Notes under the pieces: generated by a model
Told to the model about the DNA's origin: nothing
The model's database searches: none
The model's input: only the letters and a program-made list of their open reading frames with translations
Made by a program: the position numbers and the translations under genes
In this document: piece after piece, positions 56,075-64,000 of the stretch
Numbering within the stretch: position 1 is the stretch's first letter
How the letters are laid out: the number at the start of each line of letters is the position of its first letter
Assembly: GCA_024291935.2 (NCBI GenBank)
Contig: CM044305.1
Location: 94,108,397 to 94,172,396, forward strand
Reading direction: 5' to 3'
DNA: 64,000 nucleotides
From: Okapia johnstoni
Lineage: Eukaryota; Chordata; Mammalia; Artiodactyla; Giraffidae

Positions 56075-57732
56075 ATTGTTCAGTGGCTCAGTTATATCTG
56101 ACTCTCTGCGACCCCATGGACTGCAGCATGCCAGGCTTTCCTATCCTTCACTATCTGCTGGAGTTTGATCAAACTCATGTCCATTAAGTCGGTGATGCCA
56201 TTCAACCATCTCATCCTCTGTCGCCCTCTTCTCCTCCTGCCTTCAATCTTTCCCAGCATTAGGGGCTTTTCTAATGGGTCAGCTTTTCACATCAGGTGGC
56301 CAAAGTATTGGAGCTTCAGCATCAGTCCTTCCAATGAATGTTCAGGGTTGATTTCCTTTAGGATTGACTGGTTTGATTTCCTTGCCAGTACAAGGGACTC
56401 TCAAGAGTCTTCTCCAGCAGCACAGTTCAAAAGCATCAATTCATCAGCTCTCAGCCTTTTTTATGGTCCAACTCTCACATCCTTACATGACTACTAAAAA
56501 CCATACCATAGCTTTGACTATATGGACCTTTGTCAGCAAAGTGATGTCTCTGCTTTTTAATATGCCATCTAGGTTTGTCATAGCTTTCCTTGCAAGGAGC
56601 AAGTGTCTTTTAATTTTGTGGCTGGAGTCACTGTCTGCAGTGATTTTGGAGCCCAAGAAAATAAAATTTGTTGCTCTTTCCATTTTTTTCTTATCTATTT
56701 GCCATGAAGTGATGCGACCAGATGCTATGATCTTTCTTTTTTGAATGTTGAGTTTTTTCATTCTCCTCTTTCATCCTCATCAAGAGGCTCTTAAAAAAAG
56801 AAAAAGAGATTCTTTGTTTCCTCTTCGCTTTCTGCCATTAGAGTGATATCATCTGCATATCTGAGGTTGTTGATACTTCTCCCGGCAATCTTGATTCCAG
56901 CTTGTGCTTCCTCCAGCCTGGCATTTCACATGATGTACTCTGCATATAAGTTAAATAAGCAGGGTGACAATATACAGCCTTGACGTACTCCTTTCCCAAT
57001 TTGGAACCAGTCCATTGTTCCATGTCCAGTTCTAACTGTTGCTTCTTGACCTGTATACAGATTTCTCAGGAGACAGGTCAGGTGGTCTGGTATTCCCATC
57101 TTTTTAAGAATTTTTGACAGTTTGTTGTAATCCACACAGTCAAAGCCTTTAGCATAGTCAATGAAGCAGAAGTAGATGTTTTTCTGGAATTCTCTTGCTT
57201 TTTCTATGATGCAGCAGATGCTGACGATTTGATCTCTGGTTCTTCTGCCTTTTCTGAATCTGTCTTGTACATCTGGAAGTTCTTGGTTCATGTACTGTTG
57301 AAGCCTAGCTTGGAGAATTTTGAGCATTACCTTGCTAGCATGTGAAATGAGCACAATTGTGCGGTAGTTTGAACATTCGTTGGCATTGCCTTTCTTTGGG
57401 ATTGGAATGAAAGCTGACCTTTTCCAGTCCTGTGGCCACTGCTGAGTTTTCCATGTTTGCTGGCATATTGAGTGCAGCACTTTCACAGCATCATCTTTAG
57501 TATTTGAAATAGCTCAGCTGGAATTCCATCACCTCCACTAGCTTTTGTTCACAGTGATGCTTCCTAAGGCCCATTTGACTGTCTGGCTCTAGGTGAGTAA
57601 CCACACCATTGTGATTATCCAGGTCATTAAGTCCTTTTTTGTATAGTTCTGTGTATTCTTGCCACCTGTTCTTAATCTCTTCCACTTCTGTCAAGTCCTT
57701 GCTGTTTCTGTCCTTTATTGTGCCCATCTTTG
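56075..57732 (-). mobile_element. BovB LINE, 1.66 kb, minus strand, with RT motifs
   Basis: The minus-strand frame 57,486-56,926 carries RT finger/palm segments: AFIPIPKKGN, YRTIVLI (the usual YRPI/YRTI block), FIDYAKGFDCVD (motif A, with G for the usual A) and GVRQGCILSPCLFN (motif B). The YADD part lies in another frame near 56,850 after frameshifts, and the C-terminal piece is 56,761-56,483. The upstream linker (DLTEVEEIKNRWQEYTELY) is at 57,727-57,497. It is 5'-truncated without an endonuclease and is inactive. It ends at the same upstream point (the 'attgtgcccatctttg' wording) as the copy at 24,720, so the two share a truncation or subfamily structure. Confidence 0.93.
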
Positions 57733-57739
57733 TATCAAA

Positions 57740-59085
57740 TGCAAATATTATATCATATCATACCTAAAATTGGCTCTCCTGAGTTGGTCTAGTGGCCCCA
57801 CAAATGCTCGTGTGCAATCATGGACCATGAGCTTGTCCAAGGGCTCAAGATAGATTCTTGAGGTTCAAATATTGTATATTGCAATATTTTTAAAGGCAGA
57901 AGCCATGCACTCCTGATACTTTATTTATATATTATGCCAATATTTTTGAGTACCTCCTTCTTGCCAAGCACTGTGCTTAATTATTTATAGGCAATAGTGA
58001 GTTAAAACAGTGTCCACATGCTCTTGAAACTTCTTTCATTTCCAGCTGTGCTAGGTACAGTGTTTAGTATATACTAAGTGACTTTCAGTCATTGTTTGCA
58101 GGATCATTTGTTTTATATGAAAGATTGTAATTATTTTCAAGACGTGACAATGATTTTCATTTTGAATCATTCTATTAAATTGTCTGAGTGGCTATATACA
58201 TTAATAACACTTTCAGTGAGCTTCAAAGATTTGACTAAAGGACATATGTTAATAGATTTAAATGTTAGTAAATCCTATTAGGAGGGTTACCAAGGGGAAT
58301 TTCAAAAGATTATGATACATGGTTACTAAGGGAGGTGAAGGTCCTTTAACATCAAAGGCAAGAACTTTTGTAATGCTTGGTACTAGTGTCTTTAACATAC
58401 TGGTGATACAATTCATTGGCCAGAACAGATTGTAACTTTTCTGTAAATTACATGGCTTGTTTAATCTTATTTTCTGTTAGAATGAATCTACTCTGATAAA
58501 GTACAACTTTGGGTCTATAAAATTCTGCCCAAGCCTAGCCATCTCTCTGAAGAATTCCATAGATGTAGCTGTCTTACCTAGCCCTTGGAAGAGAAGAATG
58601 AGAAAATTCACAACTGTTCCTAATATTTTACTTTATGTCACACAGAAACCAAAGATGAGTCAGCATATACACTCAGGAAAAGCACTGGGTTTTGTGTGAA
58701 AATATTCGAGTTCAAGCCTTGCCTGTTGCACTTATTAAATGTTTAACCACACTAAGAATAAATATTTTACAGACATATTGGAAGGACCAAATATGATGAT
58801 TCATGGAAAAGTGTTTTGTAAAATAGCAAACTCAAGTCTAAGATCTACCATTGTTAAAAATTGTACCAGATTAATGAATTAATTAAACAAATGATTACCA
58901 GGTGCCCACTCTGTGCTCTCTGCTAGGCACACAGCAGTGATTTCAACATCTTAAACTCTAGCAACAAGCAGTCTATTTGGGAGGCACGTGTATGAACAAA
59001 GAAGGTCATCAAACATCATGCTGTGATAGAACAGAGAGAATATAACATGCCTGGCCAGGCAGATTTGTGTGATGGCACGGCGGGA
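57740..59085. other. Unique/ancient sequence, no gene
   Basis: Two stretches, 57,940-58,020 and 58,890-59,040 ('ctgctaggcacacagcagtg'), look like old L2/MIR-class repeats but are too diverged to name. No exon is supported. Confidence 0.45.
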
Positions 59086-59089
59086 GAGT

Positions 59090-59290
59090 GCAATTTTTAA
59101 GAACATAGATATCCATGTAAATACTGGCCTACTTGTGTGACCTAAGTTCTCTGTGTGTAACTTTCCTTATCTGGGAAGGGGGGAGAATCTTGGTATGTAA
59201 TTTATGGGATTATTGCAGAGACTAAGTGAATATATTACATGCCAAGCACCTAGGACAGCACAGAGGTTAAAACGACTATTAACACATAAG
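59090..59290 (+). repeat. MIR SINE
   Basis: 'cttgtgtgacctaagttctc', 'aactttccttatctgggaag' and 'gggattattgcagagactaa' follow the MIR consensus. Confidence 0.75.
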
Positions 59291-59299
59291 TTTTAGTTG

Positions 59300-60360
59300 C
59301 GTGTGTTTTGTGTTTTTTAAATTCTCTCTAGCAGAAGTGTCAGGGACAGTTGGATAGAAGATATGACCTATGGACTTCTTCTTGAGTGATGAGTAGTTTT
59401 TTTGCCAGGTGGACCTTGAGAACAAAGGAACAGAAAATGGTGAATTTCAGAGGCTCATGAGAAGAGGTACAGAAGGAGACATACAATATCCTGCAACTAG
59501 GTCATGGTAGCTGAGAGGAACCTCAACATGAGGAAAAGAGCAAGGAAAGTGGTTGTAGAGATGGCAGGAGCTGCAGCTCGGAGGTCATTGTTCACCAGGT
59601 TTCAGTGTTTAGACCTGGTGATCCGGAGTGGATCTGGGGATTGAATAGGAGGGAAGCGTATAGGAACACCCTTAAGGCTTGTGACCCGTGAAACTGGAGT
59701 TATGGCGCTGATGACCAAGAAGCATAGGAGCGTGTCTTAGCCTGAGTTCACTGGAAAACAGAGACCGAAGCAAAGCTTTTGTGCTAAGGGCTTATGGAGG
59801 GTTGCAATGCCAGAGCAGTTAAGAGTGGGCAGAGAGAGGAAATGAGGCAAGGAGGGAAAGAAAGCAAATACAAAGTAGCACTTCCAGGGATTCCTGCAGT
59901 TTCATGAGAAAACACAGCTGGTTGCTGATTCACAGTGGATGTGTCTGGATGAGCACTGTGGAACCACTGCCCCTTGGTTCAGCTGATTAACTCCCTTGAG
60001 TTTGCAGGTTGTGTTCCTCCTTTCCATCTTTCAAGTAATCATTGGAGAGTCAGAACCCACAGCCCATGGAATACCATTTCATTTGAGGCTGGAAGAAGTG
60101 GAAAAAGCCAGAGTTTCCATGAGTCTGATAGGGTCAGACTTCCTGCTGAAGCTGCTGTCATTTCCATCAAATCAGGCATGGAGGGGCCCTACTGGAACCT
60201 GGATCTCAGCCCAAGGAAGGCCATGGGAGTCAGTGATATTACAAGACAAGGTGATAAGGGTAATAGCCAGAGATCACCTTTGAGCAAGTGGCCCAGGACC
60301 TGGCAGGTCAAGCACTCCTCTTGTGGGAACTGAAGACAGGCATAAATGCAGGATGATATC
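59300..60360. other. Unrecognised sequence
   Basis: Two overlapping plus-strand frames (59,974-60,333 and 59,996-60,283) occupy the same DNA in different phases without splice support. I treat both as chance. Confidence 0.4.
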
Positions 60361-62353
60361 ATCTGCCCCTTGATACTCTCATTTGGAGCCTCCGTTTCTT
60401 TCCTGCATGAGGGAGCTGTTCTTCAAAATGGTGGCCATTTATACTTTTTGGAAAGGGTCTAAAAGGGTTATTACACCAAGATACAGTTCCTGCTATTCTA
60501 TCTCACCCCAGAACCTTAATTTGTATTAATCATCTCCCTACATGACCACCATTTTAGTATTTTCCTCATAATAAACTAGCATCTTGGCTAATTTAGGTTT
60601 CTTGCTTGGTGAGAGGACCCTGACCTTCATGCTGGAGGGGTTTGAGCACTCAGTTGCCTTTCCCTTTTTGGGTCATGGTTGCTACAATTAGGTATTCAGT
60701 TATCATTGAGAATACGTGCATTAAGAAATGTTTCAATGGATATCCTGAGTTCCAAATGTAATTCTCCCTATCTCTGTGTAAAGTAGTGACTCTAGTGAGA
60801 TAAATTAGGGTGATGACCTTAGTAAGTATAACAATTTGTTTCTTTGCTTGTTGTTCCATTGACGTTAGGAATGTCCTATCTTGCCCAAGGTTGCAAGATA
60901 GGAATTGCAATTTCTGGTTCACTGAAACATTTACTGTGGGTGTCATCAACTGAAAGTAGCCCCCTACTACCCTTTGGTTCCTGGATTTAAGGTTTCCAGC
61001 TTTTCAAGAAAATCATATATTAATGATGGCTTCAGTGATTATACTACATCTAAAGAGGCTGTGACTGAGCTGGTGCCTTAGCTCATCTTTGGACAAGTCT
61101 ATGTATCATTGTTTTAAGCTTGCTGATTCTAGCTGATGAGATACATGGTAACTACAAGGATTATCATGTTCATAAGCCCATTGTTGCATCTCCTTTGCTG
61201 TAATATGGGCTGTCTGGTATTGGATATTTTTGTGCACAATTCAATACCAGTGGATCAGAAATTTTCTCAGTTCTTGCTTGGTAGGGAGGATGGAGGTTCT
61301 ACAGACAAAGATGGCAAACACCTATCTTGTATGTATCTATTCAGATAGAGGTTAACTGATGCTCTGTCTAGACTGGAAGGAGTCTGTTGTAATTGCCCTT
61401 CTACCAGTTGTCTGGCTGACCTACCCAAGGAATGATGCCATATTGGGTTCTACTAGTAGAAGTTTGGAATAATCAGCAGTTGCAGAAGAATTAACCTTTT
61501 TCAAAGGGAGCCCATGTGGTTGGGCTCATGCATGCATAGCTGGCATCCCTTTTTTTCAGGAGCACACTGTGTACGTAGTGGAGTAGCTGAGGAGAGACAT
61601 GGGCTGAGATCCACTTCATGAGTCTCTTGTCTACGTGATTGTTATGAAATTTCTCTGCAATGTATGTTATCTGGTGGATATTAACTTGAGACATAAGGAT
61701 ATATGTGTTTTATGTTTCTTCCCATAGATTCATCCATATACCCCTTCCTTATACTCAATCCTCCAATTTTGGTCATGGAGTAGTGTTGTAACATGGCAGC
61801 AGAAGTCTATTTCTGGTACCAAACTACTGTGCTGCCCTGTCTATAAATTAGGACCTTGTGATTCCCTCCTCTCTTAGCTGGTTACAGAGATCTTATGAGG
61901 CCGCTGACGTGAGTTGAAGAATAGGAGTTAATGCAACAAAGTTAGGTGACATGGGCATCTGGGCCATCTACTCATGGGGTTGATTCATACGTTCTGGATC
62001 TGTCTGAATCTAGTTCCAAATGCATTAATTCATTGTACAGGGGGTTAAATGGATAGCTGTTATAATTACCCCAACTTATGACGTGGTGGCTCTAACACCA
62101 TGGTGTTCTCATGATGGGCATCTCTCTTTGCAAGCTCTTTTGATATCCTCTGGTCAGGAGTCCAGCCTTGACCAGGGCACAGTAATTCAGCAGAATACAT
62201 TTTGTAAACAGTATTTCTCTGCTGTGGAAGGTGAGTTCTTTCTCTAGAGTCCTAGGTGTCTGTTGTTTTATTTTTAAAAAAATTTATTGAAGTATATCTG
62301 AGTTCCAGTATTGTGTTAATTTCTGCTGTATAGCAAAGTGACTCAGATGTCAG

Positions 62354-62393
<40 letters not shown>

Positions 62394-64000
62394 TCTTTTT
62401 CATATTATTTTCCACTATGGCTTATCACAGGGTATTTAATATTGTTCCCTGTGCTATACAGTAGTAATACCTTGTTGTTTATCCCTTGGCGACTATTTTA
62501 TGACTCTCTGATTGTGGCCAAATAACCACTGTTCCTCTCTCTTGGTTGTAAGAGTTACAAAGTACAGCAACATGCCCTTTACTTTAGAAAAATATTGTAG
62601 TATCTTTCAAGACAAACCCCCTACTAAAACTTCACCAATATGGCAGGCCCCCAAAACTTTTTGGGGTTTCTTTATCACCTTTTGGTATGCGAGCAAACCC
62701 GTAAAAATTTTAACACTACGGTAGGTCCAAAAATCTTTGTAGAACTTATTTCCCACCTTTTTGGTATACGTGTCTTACTCAGGGTATTTGTCATTTCCAG
62801 ATTATCAAGCCCAGTTAACATAAGGTAGGCCATAATGATATTCTGAGGAATTTCAAGATATTCAGGGTCAAGATATTCATGATATTATATCAAAGAGCAA
62901 GAGAGTTACATAGCACTCAGACAAGAGAATGTATGTACTCTGCTACTTTTGACACAACAAAGTGAATTGCTTTCAGTCTTCCCTGCTGATGTGGGTCACA
63001 AAGGAAGCATTCTGTCTAATCAATAGCTTTATACTAAGTGCCTGAGATTAGGTTGAACTGCCTTCATAAAATAGTGCATCCAGCATAGCAGGGCTTCAGT
63101 TTTGTTAAGCTTATAATAGTTCACTATCACCAGGCGTGAACCACCTGATTCTGTAGGGGTAAATTTGGAAAATTGAGAGAATTATAATAAGATCCTTCTA
63201 GCCTACCTTTGAAATCTTTGATGCTGACACTAGTTTCTGCAGTCCCTTTAGCCATGTGGTGTCTCTTCTGGTTTGGATTTCCAGAAGGGGAAGGTTAGGG
63301 GGTTTTCATTTGGCCCTTCCTATTTTGATAGTCCTTAATCCAGAGGTCAGAGAAGTGATGGGAGAGATCTTGTAGAATCTAAGAATATGCATTCCAATTA
63401 CACATCCAGAGACAGAGAAATAGCCAGTATGGGTGTGGGGACCTGTTGACTCACTGTCAGATGGGCATTGCATTCTGGACCAGGTTTTGCATTAGGTTGA
63501 ATCACATGAAAACATCCTGGCTTGAAGGGTTCACTTTTAGGCCCTACAGATTCATACCTAAATATCCATGACCTCAAACTCTCAAACCAGAGGAAGTATA
63601 TGAATTAAATATAGCACTTGAAGAACATATATATTTCTATGCATGTGCCTACACATGGTCTTCTCATTGAAAGCCACTGTGAGTTTCACACTTGCATTTT
63701 CTACACCACCCAGCACCACTTTGACATCAGGGTCTAGTGTATATCAGGAAGGACTACATGATTTATAGGATAGCCTTGAGTTGGACTGAGATCATTCTGT
63801 GGTTTCTGTCTACAGGTAGGGCTAACCAGTGTAAACCATTGAGTGAGAGATTCATGCTGGTTATTCTGTCACATCCACTGCACCTGGCCCTGTTGGAAAC
63901 TCTAGAGCCGATCCTAGGTCTATTGTTGAGTTCGATAGGTTGCAAAATCCTATCACATTCCACTTCTAGCTCCTCATTTCTTTACACACAGCTCCCAAAT
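60361..64000. other. Unassigned, possibly old retroviral-derived sequence
   Basis: Around 60,560-60,640 AATAAAC followed by 'ttcttgcttggtgagaggac' has an LTR-like layout. Minus-strand open pieces (60,949-60,650; 61,694-61,491; 63,963-63,763) exist, but I see no RT, protease or integrase motif. An L1 3'UTR piece (minus strand) with a (CA)n run (62,354-62,389) lies at 62,265-62,510. The rest is not recognised. Confidence 0.3.
62265..62510 (-). mobile_element. L1 3'UTR fragment, minus strand, with (CA)n
   Basis: 'aaatttattgaagtatatct', 'tgtatagcaaagtgactcag', 'ttccctgtgctatacagtag' and 'taccttgttgtttatcc' are the reverse complement of an L1 3' end. A CA run lies at 62,354-62,389. Confidence 0.8.

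Noticed and set aside
56926..57486. 186-codon minus-strand open frame as a host gene
   Set aside because: Also BovB RT (FIDYAKGFD, GVRQGC); the frame is split from the YADD part and no endonuclease is present.

Overview
This is mammalian nuclear DNA from a ruminant (cattle, sheep, goat or a close relative). The evidence is eight BovB (RTE-type) LINE fragments, about fifteen Bov-tA/Bov-A2 SINEs, CHR-type tRNA-Glu SINEs, ruminant-type L1 and endogenous-retrovirus LTRs, with ancient MIR and L1M repeats underneath. There is no prokaryotic gene organisation. Almost every open frame in the window is a transposon remnant or chance. No tRNA, rRNA or CRISPR was seen.

Layout. 1-4.5 kb: largely unique DNA with one MIR and one candidate protein-coding terminal exon (2,633 to about 3,720: acceptor, 71-codon frame, AATAAA plus GT-rich tract); I do not recognise the protein. 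4.5-8.3 kb: CHR SINE, L1 3'UTR fragment, a solo LTR with a partial inverted partner, then unique AT-rich DNA. 8.3-12.7 kb: minus-strand ruminant L1 keeping its 5'UTR, ORF1 and the start of ORF2, abutting a BovB piece. 13.6-35.3 kb: the most interesting region, with six copies (A to F) of a low-copy, non-transposon-like repeat in mixed orientation (A+, B-, C+, D-, E-, F-), each broken up by younger SINEs. 36.5-50.8 kb: two or more degraded plus-strand L1s with BovB and CHR insertions. 51-53.6 kb: BovB, SINEs and a GC-rich block with a TTAGTAG-type minisatellite. 53.6-64 kb: mostly unique or ancient sequence, one long minus-strand BovB, and an unassigned final 3.6 kb.

All six copies of the 13.6-35.3 kb repeat carry a nearly invariant 19-bp word, TTTCCGCACGATGGCAGTA or a close variant, that fits the CTCF consensus well. 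In five of the six a pyrimidine tract plus CAG (a splice-acceptor shape) lies 54-58 bp before the word, always in the same relative orientation. A and B, with a shared L1 insertion at their outer edges, form an inverted segmental duplication with a spacer of about 2-2.5 kb. C and D are nearly back to back. CTCF-bearing repeats with repeated exon-like cores resemble X-linked architectural loci such as FIRRE (and, more loosely, DXZ4). That identification is inference: I could not align to any reference, and high L1 density is only weak support for an X location.
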